Source of the DNA: Myroides odoratimimus
GTDB taxonomy: Bacteria > Bacteroidota > Bacteroidia > Flavobacteriales > Flavobacteriaceae
DNA length: 64,000 nucleotides
Direction of reading: 5' to 3'
NCBI RefSeq assembly: GCF_001485415.1
Contig: NZ_BCMQ01000011.1
Coordinates: 1 to 64,000, forward strand
Both the position numbers and the translations under genes were made by a program. Every line of letters starts with the position of its first letter. Positions within the stretch are counted from its first letter, which is position 1. The notes under the pieces are model-generated. The model saw only the letters and a list, made by a program, of their open reading frames with translations. It searched no databases and was not told where the DNA came from. This document shows, in pieces, positions 16,596-25,221 of the stretch.

Positions 16596-17196
16596 AGTTT
16601 GTTGGGTTGATTCACTGTTGTCTGTGGTTTAGTATAAGTTATATTTAGAGAGTAAATAGTGTACTAATCCTTGATCGTTTTCGCTAAAATACAAAATATA
16701 CTAGAATTTTGACTATCCAAAAATGAGGAGATGCGATTTTTAGCATGATACCTATTTTCTTTTGTTCATTTTATTAATATTTATAATGACAGTTGTTGAA
16801 GTAAAAGGAGGTTTAGATTCAGGAGAATAGTTGATAAATGTGTATAATTTGGTGATTTATAAAAGTGTAGTTCTGTAGATTGATGAGTAAGATATAATAA
16901 TGAAATGAAGAGGGATAAAAGTGAGTTAGGTAATGAGGTTATAGTATTGTCTTCTTTTAAAATTATATATCAGGAATGGTGAATAATGAGATAAAAAGAA
17001 GTGAGGGTGTGATGAATTGTAATTAATGAGGGTAATTGTCGTCGCTAAATAAGAATATAAGGGGGAAAGTGTACTTTTATTACATAACATTAAATTAATA
17101 TAGGGAAATAGGTTTATATTTGTAATTCAGATAGTTATGTTTTTATCGTAAAGTAATAGTATTAATAAAGTCGTAAAAATTAACGTTAAGGAAACA
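16596..17196. other. Gene-free AT-rich region
   Basis: About 600 bases between divergent genes. Apart from the phoU/pit promoter at its right end I see no ORF, hairpin or repeat that stands out. GTTTATATTTG near 17110-17120 contains an additional TATATTTG-type -7 element that could mark a second, more distal promoter. Confidence 0.5.
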
Positions 17197-17224
17197 TTGA
17201 GCTAACTTAAAAGGTTTACTTTTG
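17197..17224 (+). promoter_or_regulatory. Bacteroidota-type promoter of the phosphate transport operon
   Basis: TTG at 17197-17199, exactly 17 bases, then TACTTTTG at 17217-17224. It lies 24 bases before the ATG at 17249 and shows that the in-frame TTG at 17222 is part of the promoter and not a start codon. Confidence 0.75.
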
Positions 17225-17248
17225 CGCCCGATTATTATCATTTATAAG

Positions 17249-17893
17249 ATGTCATTAAACAATATTTTTCAGTTTTTAGTGCCTAAGGATAAAGTGTTTT
17301 ATCCATTATTTGAAAAGGCAGCAGGTAAGATTAAGAAAATTTCAGAAACTTTAAACGAAGCAGTAAATGCTCCAGCTAAAGAAAGAGATCAGTTATTAAA
17401 GAATGTAGAAGTATTAAAACAAGAGATAGAAGCAATCGCTCAAACTACACGTGTAGAACTTGGAAAAAACTTCATCACACCTTTTGACCGTGAGGATATC
17501 CACAATTTGATTACAGCTGTAGATGATATAGCGGATCACTTATCGGATGCTGCATCTCGTATGAGATTATATCAAATCGATAAAGTAACAAAACCTTTGC
17601 GCAAATTAACTGAGGCTAATTTAGAAGCTTGTAGTGAAGTGGCTAAGGGGCTTTTAATCTTAAAAGACAATAAAAATTTTACAGCATTAGCAGAAATCAG
17701 TAAAAATATCTCTCGTTTAGAGCGTAAAGCAGATAAAGTATTTGATAAAGCTGTTGCGGACATCTTTGAGAATGAAAGCAATGCTATTGAGATTATTAAA
17801 TATAAAGAGGTAATGATGGCTCTAGAAACAGCAACAGATAGTTGTAAAGACGTTGCTAATGTACTTGAGACAATTACAGTAAAATACGCTTAA
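17249..17893 (+). CDS. DUF47 / PhoU-like protein, Pit accessory
   Basis: 214 residues from the ATG at 17249 (MSLNNIFQFLVPKDKVFYPLFE). All-helical PhoU-like fold of the DUF47 family; the metal-binding E/D-x-x-x-D pattern is visible in FDREDIHNLITAVDDIADHLSDA and in the last helix AL-E-T-A-T-D-SCKDVANVLE. The family is encoded next to Pit transporters and modulates them. Here it lies 19 bases before pit under one promoter. Confidence 0.88.
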   Translation: MSLNNIFQFLVPKDKVFYPLFEKAAGKIKKISETLNEAVNAPAKERDQLLKNVEVLKQEIEAIAQTTRVELGKNFITPFDREDIHNLITAVDDIADHLSDAASRMRLYQIDKVTKPLRKLTEANLEACSEVAKGLLILKDNKNFTALAEISKNISRLERKADKVFDKAVADIFENESNAIEIIKYKEVMMALETATDSCKDVANVLETITVKYA

Positions 17894-17912
17894 TTAATCA
17901 GAAACATTATTT

Positions 17913-19010
17913 ATGGATTTTTTCTTAGGAATGTTTACTAATCAAGCTGGTATTATGCTGATGATCATTATCGTCTTAGCATTAGGGTTTGATTATATTA
18001 ACGGTTTTCACGATGCAGCAAACTCTATTGCGACCATTGTGACTACAAAGGTGTTGACACCATTCCAAGCTGTATTATGGGCAGCAGCATTTAACTTTGC
18101 TGCTTATTTTATCTCTCTTTATATTATTGGAGAGTTTAAAATTGGTAATACGATAGCCAAGTCAGTGAATGAAAACTTTATTAGTTTAGAGGTGATATTC
18201 GCTGGATTAGTAGCTGCTATTATTTGGAACTTATTGACTTGGAAGTTGGGTATTCCTTCTTCTTCTTCGCATACTTTAATTGGAGGATTTATTGGAGCAG
18301 CAGTAGCTCATGCAGGTGGTTTTGCACCTGGAGGAGAGGATGTTATTGTATATTCTAAAGTAATTCCAATTTTCTTATTTATCTTCGGAGCTCCGTTTTT
18401 AGGTATGATATTAGCCTATTTTATAACGGTGGGTATTATGTGGATTTGTAGAAATGGTAATTCTCATAAATGTGATACATGGTTTAAACGTTTGCAGTTA
18501 GTGTCATCTGCAATGTTCTCTTTAGGACATGGTGGTAACGATGCTCAGAAAGTAATGGGTATTATCGGTGCAGCTGTTATCTTCTATCATGTTAATATAG
18601 ATATGGATGAAGCTTATCTAGTGGATGGAGTAGATACATTTAAAGTATTCGTAGAGCACTGGTGGTGGGTTCCGTTAGCATCATTTATATTCATTGGTCT
18701 AGGTACTTTATCAGGAGGATGGAAGATCGTGAAGACTATGGGATCTAAGATTACTAAAGTAACTCCATTAGAAGGGGTGGCTGCTGAGACAGCTGGTGCT
18801 GTTGCGTTATATGTGACTGAGCATTTAGGTATCCCAGTATCGACTACGCATACGATCACAGGTTCTATCATCGGGGTAGGAGTTACTAAACGTATCTCTG
18901 CTGTTAGATGGGGAGTGACTATTAATCTATTATGGGCTTGGATATTAACTATACCTGTATCAGCTATTATAGCAATGGTAGTATATTATTTGATTACATT
19001 CTTTATGTAA
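17913..19010 (+). CDS. pit: Low-affinity inorganic phosphate transporter, PiT family
   Basis: 365 residues with about ten TM helices and the two PiT signature repeats: FDYINGFHDAANSIATIV (about 25-42) with GIPSSSSHTLIGGFIGAAV in the first half, and LGHGGNDAQKVMGIIGAAV with GIPVSTTHTITGSIIGVGV in the second. Imports phosphate (usually as metal-phosphate with H+ or Na+) across the inner membrane. Second gene of the DUF47-pit operon, ended by the terminator at 19035. Confidence 0.92.
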   Translation: MDFFLGMFTNQAGIMLMIIIVLALGFDYINGFHDAANSIATIVTTKVLTPFQAVLWAAAFNFAAYFISLYIIGEFKIGNTIAKSVNENFISLEVIFAGLVAAIIWNLLTWKLGIPSSSSHTLIGGFIGAAVAHAGGFAPGGEDVIVYSKVIPIFLFIFGAPFLGMILAYFITVGIMWICRNGNSHKCDTWFKRLQLVSSAMFSLGHGGNDAQKVMGIIGAAVIFYHVNIDMDEAYLVDGVDTFKVFVEHWWWVPLASFIFIGLGTLSGGWKIVKTMGSKITKVTPLEGVAAETAGAVALYVTEHLGIPVSTTHTITGSIIGVGVTKRISAVRWGVTINLLWAWILTIPVSAIIAMVVYYLITFFM

Positions 19011-19034
19011 GCATATAGTTTAAAAGATATATAG

Positions 19035-19063
19035 AGTGGTACAGCGATGTGCCACTTTTTTTA
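19035..19063 (+). terminator. Intrinsic terminator of the pit operon
   Basis: AGTGGTAC pairs with GTGCCACT (one G-U) around AGCGAT, followed by seven T. Confidence 0.8.
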
Positions 19064-19090
19064 TTGCGGGAAGTTGATGTGTTAATGAAG

Positions 19091-19119
19091 CAAAAAAGGA
19101 GCTGCTAGCTCCTTTTTTT
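19091..19119. terminator. Bidirectional terminator overlapping the prfB stop codon
   Basis: AAAAAAGGAGCT pairs with AGCTCCTTTTTT around GCT. The prfB stop codon (19118-19120, minus strand) lies at the base of the stem. Confidence 0.8.
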
Positions 19120-20216
19120 ATTCTTCTTCTTTTTGTCCCATCATCATTAGATATGCTTTTAAGAAGTTGTCAATCTCTCCATTCATTACAGAATCTACAT
19201 CAGTAGTTTCGAATTGTGTACGGACATCTTTAACTAGTTTATAAGGATGCATCACGTAGTTACGGATTTGCGAACCCCATTCTATTTTCTTCTTATTTGC
19301 TTCTATTTCATCACGCATTGCTTGTTTCTTCTTAAGCTCAATTTCATATAATTGAGACTTTAAAAGTTGCATTGCTTTTGTTTTGTTGTCTAATTGAGAA
19401 CGCGTTTCAGAGTTCTCAATAATAATACCAGTAGGGTGGTGACGCAATCGTACTGCTGTCTCTACTTTATTAACGTTCTGTCCACCTGCACCACTAGATC
19501 GCATAGTCTCCCAAGAGATATCTGATGGGCTAATTTCGATTTCGATAGTATCATCTGCTAATGGATAAACATAAACAGATACGAATGAGGTATGACGCTT
19601 AGCATTGCTGTCAAATGGTGAGATACGCACTAAACGGTGAACTCCGTTTTCGCCTTTTAAGTATCCGAACGCAAATTCTCCATCGAACTCTAAGGTTACT
19701 GTTTTTACACCAGCAACTTCTCCTTCTTGGTAGTTTAGTTCTTTTACATTAACGCCGTTCTTCTCTCCCCACATGATGTACATACGCATCAGCATAGCTG
19801 CCCAATCGCAACTCTCTGTACCTCCTGCACCTGCCGTAATCTGTAGTACAGCACTCATATTATCTCCTTCGTCAGAAAGCATGTTTTTAAACTCTAGTTC
19901 TTCTATAATCTGAAGCGTTTTTTCATACTGTTCTACTACTTCTTCTTCTGTGTATTCACCTTCTGCATAGAATTCTAAAAGAATCTTTAATTCCTCTAGG
20001 TTAGATATAGCAGATTCATAGCCTTCTACCCATTTCTTTTTGGACTTCAGGGCTTTAACGATAACTTCTGCTTCTTTAGGATTATTCCAAAAGTCTGGAG
20101 CAAAAGTTTTTTCTTCCTCGTTTGTTATTTCGATAAGCTTCTTATCGATGTCAAAGATACCTCCTTAACGCACCAAGGCGATCAATAATATCCTTCTGTT
20201 GTTCTGTGGTTACCAT
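19118..20216 (-). CDS. prfB: Peptide chain release factor 2, with programmed +1 frameshift
   Basis: Two frames joined: codons 1-21 from ATG 20216 to CTT 20156-20154, then after skipping one T the frame continues from GAC at 20152 to the stop at 19118-19120. The total of about 365 residues equals the usual RF2 length. The second part has the stop-recognition tripeptide S-P-F in [12 protein letters not shown] and the catalytic G-G-Q in [15 protein letters not shown]2 releases peptides at UGA and UAA. The UGA at codon 22 gives the classical autoregulation: low RF2 favours the shift and more RF2 is made. Without the shift only a 21-residue peptide results. Confidence 0.93.
20151..20167 (-). promoter_or_regulatory. 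RF2 programmed frameshift site
   Basis: Minus strand reads AAGGAGGTATCTTTGAC. It combines the internal Shine-Dalgarno-like AGGAGG, the short spacer TAT, the slippery CTT codon, the in-frame UGA (20153-20151) and the following C: all elements of the E. coli-type prfB recoding signal. Confidence 0.92.
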
Positions 20217-20263
20217 AATTTTTAATACTTTTATAGCACAAAAATACTTATTCCTATCAATTT

Positions 20264-21289
20264 ATGGAAATTAATTTAATCAGTGATACAATCACTAAGC
20301 CTACACCTGAAATGTTGAATTACATGATGAAAGCGAGGGTAGGAGATGATGTTTACAAGCAAGATGGAAGTACCAATGAATTAGAAATTGCTGTTGCTGA
20401 GTTGTTTGGGATGGAAGCAGCCCTTTTTTTTCCTTCAGGAACAATGGCAAATCAAGTCGCTATAAAATTGCATACTCAACCTGGAGATCATTTAATTTGT
20501 GATAAAAGTTCTCATATCAATATGTTTGAAGGGGGAGGGATAGCAGTGCACAGTGGAGTGAGTTGTGCATTAATAGATGGAGATAGAGGACGTATTACAG
20601 CAGAGCAAGTCTTGGAAAACTATAATGACCCCAATAATATTCACTTGCCAATCACTAAATTAGTTTGTATAGAAAATACGACAAATTTAGGTGGAGGAGC
20701 TTGTTATGAGCTAAGTGAGATAGAGCGTATTCGTGAGGTGTGTAATGAAAAGGGATTAAAGATGCACTTAGACGGAGCTAGATTATGGAATGCATTGGTG
20801 GCTAAATCACAACATCCAAGTCAGTTCGGTGCTTTATTTAATACGATATCAGTGTGTTTCTCTAAAGGACTTGGAGCTCCAGTGGGTTCTGTGTTGTTAG
20901 GATCGAAAGAAGATATCAAAAAAGCTATTCGCCTACGTAAATTAATGGGGGGAGGAATGCGTCAGATTGGGTATTTAACTTCGGCTGCTTTGTTCGCTTT
21001 AAAAAATAATGTTGGTCGCCTGCAAAGAGATCATTTCAGAGCGAAGCAAATAGAGATGGTTTTAAGTAAGAAAATATGGGTTAAGGAGGTTTTGCCTGTT
21101 CAAACTAATATCGTCGTTTTTAGGCTGCAAGAAATAGCTCAAAACAAAGTCTTTATAGATAAGTTGAAACAAAAGAATATATTTATCAGTGATATGGGAG
21201 GGGGATGGCTTCGTATGGTGACACATTTAGATTATCGCGAAGTAATGCATGAATATGTAATAGAAGCTCTTACTAAACTAGAATTGTAG
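20264..21289 (+). CDS. ltaE: Low-specificity L-threonine aldolase
   Basis: 341 residues, PLP-dependent fold type I. The N-terminal LISDTITKPTPEML is typical of threonine aldolases, with GDDVYKQDGSTNELE near 28-42. The PLP lysine is in VCFSKGLGAPVGS (about residue 198), the cofactor aspartate in HLDGARLWNA (about 169). It cleaves L-threonine or allo-threonine to glycine and acetaldehyde. Full length and cytoplasmic. Divergent from prfB with a 47-base gap. Confidence 0.9.
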   Translation: MEINLISDTITKPTPEMLNYMMKARVGDDVYKQDGSTNELEIAVAELFGMEAALFFPSGTMANQVAIKLHTQPGDHLICDKSSHINMFEGGGIAVHSGVSCALIDGDRGRITAEQVLENYNDPNNIHLPITKLVCIENTTNLGGGACYELSEIERIREVCNEKGLKMHLDGARLWNALVAKSQHPSQFGALFNTISVCFSKGLGAPVGSVLLGSKEDIKKAIRLRKLMGGGMRQIGYLTSAALFALKNNVGRLQRDHFRAKQIEMVLSKKIWVKEVLPVQTNIVVFRLQEIAQNKVFIDKLKQKNIFISDMGGGWLRMVTHLDYREVMHEYVIEALTKLEL

Positions 21290-21358
21290 AGGTAGAGGTA
21301 AGACGATGTAAATCGTTTATTTAGTAATATTTATGTTTTTAGATCAGGGAAATTGACT

Positions 21359-21366
21359 TACCTTTG
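21359..21366 (+). promoter_or_regulatory. Bacteroidota -7 element
   Basis: TACCTTTG matches TAnnTTTG and lies 19 bases before the ATG at 21386. No TTG is seen at the right distance. Confidence 0.4.
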
Positions 21367-21385
21367 TTTAGATTTAAATTAAATA

Positions 21386-21697
21386 ATGGAAAAATTAAAA
21401 CAACGTTGGGGTATTACATCAAATTGGCAAATGGGTGTAATCTTATTAGTTTTTGCAATTACAGGTTCTACTGCAGCTTACATATCGAAACCTATTTTAA
21501 CTAGCATAGGGCTAGACAGAGCTACAACTAATCCGTTTATATATTGGGTTCTGTATATTGTGCTAATTCTGCCCGTTTATAAAGTTATTTTGATTTGTGT
21601 GGGTACTATATTTGGACAACATCGCTTTTTTTGGAATTTCGTGATGAAAATGCTAAGAAGAATGGGTTTTGGTTCTTTAGTGCCAAAAGATAAATAA
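21386..21697 (+). CDS. DUF6787-like small membrane protein
   Basis: 103 residues with two strong hydrophobic segments (about 16-36 and 50-74). The start MEKLKQRWGITSNWQMGVILLVFAITGS is conserved among Flavobacteriaceae proteins that databases call DUF6787, sometimes misnamed diacylglyceryl transferase; it is far too short for that enzyme. Function unknown. Single-gene unit between a -7 element and a bidirectional terminator. Confidence 0.7.
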   Translation: MEKLKQRWGITSNWQMGVILLVFAITGSTAAYISKPILTSIGLDRATTNPFIYWVLYIVLILPVYKVILICVGTIFGQHRFFWNFVMKMLRRMGFGSLVPKDK

Positions 21698-21722
21698 GAA
21701 GTTTACCAATTATTATATTTAT

Positions 21723-21765
21723 AAAAAAGCTGAAAGTATTAGTTAATACTTTCAGCTTTTTTTGT
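21723..21765. terminator. Bidirectional intrinsic terminator
   Basis: AAAAAAGCTGAAAGTATTA pairs with its complement across a two-base loop; 19 pairs, flanked by A and T runs, between convergent genes. Confidence 0.92.
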
Positions 21766-21770
21766 TCTAT

Positions 21771-22496
21771 TTAGTTCTTGTGAATGATAAAGATACAAGG
21801 TCTTTTGTGTAAGTCTTCTTTTGTGTTTTTCCATTGAGAAGCTGGTTTAGTCTGTATAAACTCTGTCTCTAAGGTTATATCACAAGCTACGCAGATAAGA
21901 GTGTTTGGATTTAATATCTGTACCATATCTTGTAACAGTTGATTATTTCTATATGGAGTTTCTATAAATAACTGTGATTGGTTTTTCTCTTGAGAAGTTC
22001 TCTCTAAAGCTTTAAGAGCACTCTTTTTATCACTTTTATCTATAGGTAGGTATCCATTGAAAGCAAAGCTTTGTCCGTTCATTCCTGAAGCCATAACGGA
22101 TAATAAGATAGAAGAGGGACCTACTAAAGGAGTTACTTTAATATTTCTTTTATGAGCTATGTCTACAATAACTGCTCCAGGGTCTGCGACACCAGGACAA
22201 CCTGCTTCACTCATTACACCAACGCTTTTGCCTTCTAATAATGGTTTAATATATTCTTTGTATTCACTTACTTCAGTGTGTTTATTTAAAGGAAAAAGAA
22301 TAAGTTCTGATTGTTTTTTTTCAGGACATATGCTTTTAATAAAATGTCTTGCTGTTTTTTCATTTTCAACTATGAATATGTCAAGCATTTCGATAGCGCG
22401 TTTTACAGTTTGTGGCAAAACGTCTATAGGATTTGTAGTGTCTCCTAGGGTGATAGGGATTAGGTATAGTGTACCTGTAGGTATATTATTTGTCAT
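21771..22496 (-). CDS. SAM-dependent methyltransferase, RsmI-like (tetrapyrrole methylase fold)
   Basis: 241 residues. GTLYLIPITLGD at the start, IFIVENEKTARHFIK, SEAGCPGVADPGAVIVDIAH (about 95-115) and PLVGPSSILLSVMASG (about 123-138) are the SAM-binding motifs of the tetrapyrrole methylase superfamily branch that holds RsmI, the 16S rRNA C1402 2'-O-methyltransferase. Bacteroidota often have two such proteins, so this may be a second, divergent member with another substrate. Single gene, converging on the terminator at 21723. Confidence 0.8.
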   Translation of the reverse strand: MTNNIPTGTLYLIPITLGDTTNPIDVLPQTVKRAIEMLDIFIVENEKTARHFIKSICPEKKQSELILFPLNKHTEVSEYKEYIKPLLEGKSVGVMSEAGCPGVADPGAVIVDIAHKRNIKVTPLVGPSSILLSVMASGMNGQSFAFNGYLPIDKSDKKSALKALERTSQEKNQSQLFIETPYRNNQLLQDMVQILNPNTLICVACDITLETEFIQTKPASQWKNTKEDLHKRPCIFIIHKN

Positions 22497-22554
22497 TTGT
22501 CAAATTTCTCTCAAATAGAGTACAAAGGTAAAGATAAAGTATAGTACAAAAAAG

Positions 22555-22583
22555 AAAAGGAAGAAAATGACTTTCTTCCTTTT
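22555..22583 (-). terminator. Intrinsic terminator of the dnaA-phosphatase operon
   Basis: AAAAGGAAGAA pairs with TTCTTCCTTTT, followed on the minus strand by CTTTTTTG. Confidence 0.7.
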
Positions 22584-22595
22584 ACTTACATATAT

Positions 22596-23051
22596 CTAAG
22601 ATTTTAAATCTTTGGCTATTACATTACAAACTTCATCTAAAAGATGAAAAACATGTTCAAAACCATCATCTCCTCCAAAATATGGATCAGGTACTTCTAG
22701 GTTTTGACCAGGTGTGTTCTCATTAAGAATTAACTTTACTTTATTTTTAGCTTCTTGATTAGGTGCTAACTTAATTACATTTTCGTAATTAGATTTGTCC
22801 ATCACATAGATGCGATCAAAATTAGTAAAGTCACTTACTTTAAACTGTCTTGCTCGTTGTGTAGTTAAATCAATATTGTATTTTTTAGCAACAGCTATTG
22901 ATCGTTTGTCTGGTTGACTACCTATATGCCAATCTCCAGTACCAGCTGAATCAACAAAAAAACTTTCTGTAGAAAGCTTTGATTGTAATATCCCTTTTGC
23001 TAAAGGCGAACGGCAAATATTGCCTAAACAAACCATCAATACTTTTGTCAT
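22596..23051 (-). CDS. Low-molecular-weight protein tyrosine phosphatase
   Basis: 151 residues, complete LMW-PTP. The P-loop C8-L-G-N-I-C13-R14-S15 (C-x5-R) gives the catalytic cysteine and arginine, and D122 in D-P-Y-F-G-G is the general acid. It removes phosphate from tyrosine residues or small substrates; in Bacteroidota its target is unknown. The start codon overlaps the dnaA stop by one base (TAATG), so the two are translationally coupled. Confidence 0.9.
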   Translation of the reverse strand: MTKVLMVCLGNICRSPLAKGILQSKLSTESFFVDSAGTGDWHIGSQPDKRSIAVAKKYNIDLTTQRARQFKVSDFTNFDRIYVMDKSNYENVIKLAPNQEAKNKVKLILNENTPGQNLEVPDPYFGGDDGFEHVFHLLDEVCNVIAKDLKS

Positions 23052-24490
23052 TACATACTGAATTTAATATTTATATCATCGTGGAATTTCTTAAACTCCT
23101 TATCCGTTTCTAATAAATTATCCACAGTTTTGCAAGCGTGTAATACTGTAGCGTGATCTCTATCTCCTATTTGTGAACCAATAGAAGCTAAAGAAGCTTT
23201 AGTGTATTTTTTAGCAAAGAACATCGCTAGTTGTCTAGCTTGAACTATGTTTCTTTTTCTTGTCTTAGAACGCAATGTTTCTGTGTCCATTTGGAAATAA
23301 TCAGAAACAATTTTTTGAATATAATCGATAGAGATTTCTCTCTTCACACTCTTCACAAATTTCTCAACAACTTGTCTTGCTAAGTCAATTGTTACTTCAC
23401 GCTTATTAAATGAAGATTGAGCGATTAATGAAATGATAGCTCCTTCTAATTCTCTAATATTAGAGTTTACATTTTTAGCTACATATTCGATTATTTCTTT
23501 TGGCATATCTACTCCATCACGGAATAATATTCCTTCAACAATTTTTACTCTTGTTTCAAAATCTGGGTGTGATATCTCTGCAGATAATCCCCATTTAAAA
23601 CGAGATAAAAGACGTTGTTCGATATCTTGAATATCTACTGGTGCTTTATCAGAAGTAAGAATTACTTGTTTACCATTTTGGTGTAAATGGTTGAAGATAT
23701 GGAAAAACACATCTTGTGTACCTGATTTACCTGATAAGAATTGAATATCATCGACGATAAGTACATCTATTAATTGATAGAAGTAGATAAAGTCATTACG
23801 CGTATTCTTACGTACAGAGTCGATATACTGTTGAGTAAAGACTTCTGCAGAAATGTACAAGACAGTTTTTTCTGGATAAAGATCTTTAATTTCAACACCG
23901 ATAGCGTGTGCTAAGTGAGTCTTTCCTAATCCAACTCCTCCAAAAATAAGAAGTGGGTTAAAAGAAGTACCACCTGGTTTATTCGCAACAGCCATACCAG
24001 CAGAACGTGCCAATCTATTTGAATCACCTTCTAAGAAGTTATCAAATGAATAGTTTGAATTTAACTGAGATTCGATTTTTACGTTTCTGATTCCAGGAAT
24101 TACAAAAGGGTTTTTTAATTCTGGATTCTTGTTTTGAATAGGTACATCTAACTCTTGAGGTTTTACTGGACCTCTTTGTGTACTTGGTAATTGTTCTGTA
24201 TAAGGTTGTTTGTTTCCAGAAGGAGTTTCCATCTGAATCTTATACAATAACTTTGCTTCAGCTCCTAACTGTTTTGTTAGGGCTACTTTTAGGATTTTTA
24301 CATAGTGTTCTTCCAACCACTCGTAAAAAAACTTACTAGGCACCTGAATATAAAGAGCATTCTCTGTAAGCTCAATAGCCTTAATAGGCATGAACCATGT
24401 CTTGAATGCTTGTTCTTGGATGTTATCCTTTATGAATTCAAGACAATTATTCCATACAGATTCTGCTGTCTTAATTGTATTATCGTGCAT
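23051..24490 (-). CDS. dnaA: Chromosomal replication initiator DnaA
   Basis: 479 residues with all four DnaA domains: domain I (1-85, WNNCLEFIKDNIQEQAFKTWF), linker 90-145, AAA+ domain with Walker A GGVGLGKT (184-191) and Walker B VLIVDDIQ (243-250), and domain IV with the DnaA signature around 436-452 (SIGSQIGDRDHATVLHA). It binds DnaA boxes and melts oriC. First gene of a dnaA-phosphatase operon, divergent from a thioesterase gene. Confidence 0.96.
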   Translation of the reverse strand: MHDNTIKTAESVWNNCLEFIKDNIQEQAFKTWFMPIKAIELTENALYIQVPSKFFYEWLEEHYVKILKVALTKQLGAEAKLLYKIQMETPSGNKQPYTEQLPSTQRGPVKPQELDVPIQNKNPELKNPFVIPGIRNVKIESQLNSNYSFDNFLEGDSNRLARSAGMAVANKPGGTSFNPLLIFGGVGLGKTHLAHAIGVEIKDLYPEKTVLYISAEVFTQQYIDSVRKNTRNDFIYFYQLIDVLIVDDIQFLSGKSGTQDVFFHIFNHLHQNGKQVILTSDKAPVDIQDIEQRLLSRFKWGLSAEISHPDFETRVKIVEGILFRDGVDMPKEIIEYVAKNVNSNIRELEGAIISLIAQSSFNKREVTIDLARQVVEKFVKSVKREISIDYIQKIVSDYFQMDTETLRSKTRKRNIVQARQLAMFFAKKYTKASLASIGSQIGDRDHATVLHACKTVDNLLETDKEFKKFHDDINIKFSM

Positions 24491-24573
24491 TTTAGGTTAG
24501 AATTATAAAAACAGTTACTACTTTTGAGGGATTTTCAAGGGGAGAAAATGACCTCTTATTTCAGTGGCAAATA

Positions 24574-24594
24574 TGTGAACAATTTTTGGGATAA
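24574..24594. promoter_or_regulatory. Two degenerate DnaA-box-like sites upstream of dnaA
   Basis: On the minus strand TTATCCCAA (24594-24586) and TTGTTCACA (24582-24574), each 7 of 9 bases identical to TTATCCACA and four bases apart. They could mediate autoregulation. One perfect TTATCCACA lies inside dnaA at 23118-23126, on the plus strand. There is no cluster that would make this an evident oriC. Confidence 0.3.
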
Positions 24595-24677
24595 AAAAAC
24601 CTTTTTGTCATTGCAAAGTATAAAATAATTTGTTAAGTATAAGAAAAAAAATAACTCACAAGTTTATTAGAAAGATT

Positions 24678-25085
24678 ATGAAATATTTTGATTATAAGGT
24701 TCGCGTACGTTATGCGGAGACAGATAAAATGGGCGTTGTATATCACGGTAACTATGCGCAATACTTTGAAATTGGGAGAGTTGAGTGGTTGAGGAACTTA
24801 GGTATATCGTATAAGAAAATGGAGGAACTTGGTGTTATGTTACCTGTGGTATCGTTAACTATGAATTATAAGAAATCAGCCTTCTACGATGACGATTTAA
24901 CCATACGTACAATCTTTAAAAAACTTAGTTCTGTGAAGATAGAATTTGATTATGAACTATATAACGAAAAAGGCGATTTATTAACAACAGGTAATTCCGT
25001 TTTAGTGTTTGTGAATATGGAAACAGGAAGACCAATGGCTGCACCAGATTATGTTGTTGATAAAATACAAATGTTAGAAAAATAG
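24678..25085 (+). CDS. Acyl-CoA thioesterase, YbgC/4HBT family
   Basis: 135 residues from the ATG at 24678 (MKYFDYKVRVRYAETDKMG); an upstream TTG start at 24630 is unlikely. Hot-dog fold with the 4HBT signature RYAETDKMGVVYHGNYAQYFEIGR, in which the aspartate D16 and the Y-H-G-N-Y segment form the active site. Hydrolyses acyl-CoA thioesters. A promoter-like TTG, 18 bases, TAATTTG (near 24606-24634) precedes it. Confidence 0.88.
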   Translation: MKYFDYKVRVRYAETDKMGVVYHGNYAQYFEIGRVEWLRNLGISYKKMEELGVMLPVVSLTMNYKKSAFYDDDLTIRTIFKKLSSVKIEFDYELYNEKGDLLTTGNSVLVFVNMETGRPMAAPDYVVDKIQMLEK

Positions 25086-25221
25086 CAGTCATTTTAGAGT
25101 GAATAAAAATAATCTAGTTGAACAATTGTTTTTGTTAGTTGTCTTTTAATGGTAAAAAAGACAAATTAGGTACAGCATTACTTAAAACAAATATTTATAT
25201 TTACACAAAAGATTATAAATT

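Noticed and set aside
17222-17248. TTG start for the DUF47 gene
   Set aside because: This TTG is the end of the -7 promoter element TACTTTTG; ATG 17249 matches the family start.
19883-20216. Possible frameshift error or truncated prfB
   Set aside because: The break coincides exactly with the classical programmed +1 frameshift signal, so the gene is intact.
22596-23051. Arsenate reductase (ArsC) for the ars operon
   Set aside because: It is a LMW phosphatase with an intact tyrosine phosphatase active site, coupled to dnaA and 16 kb from the ars genes.
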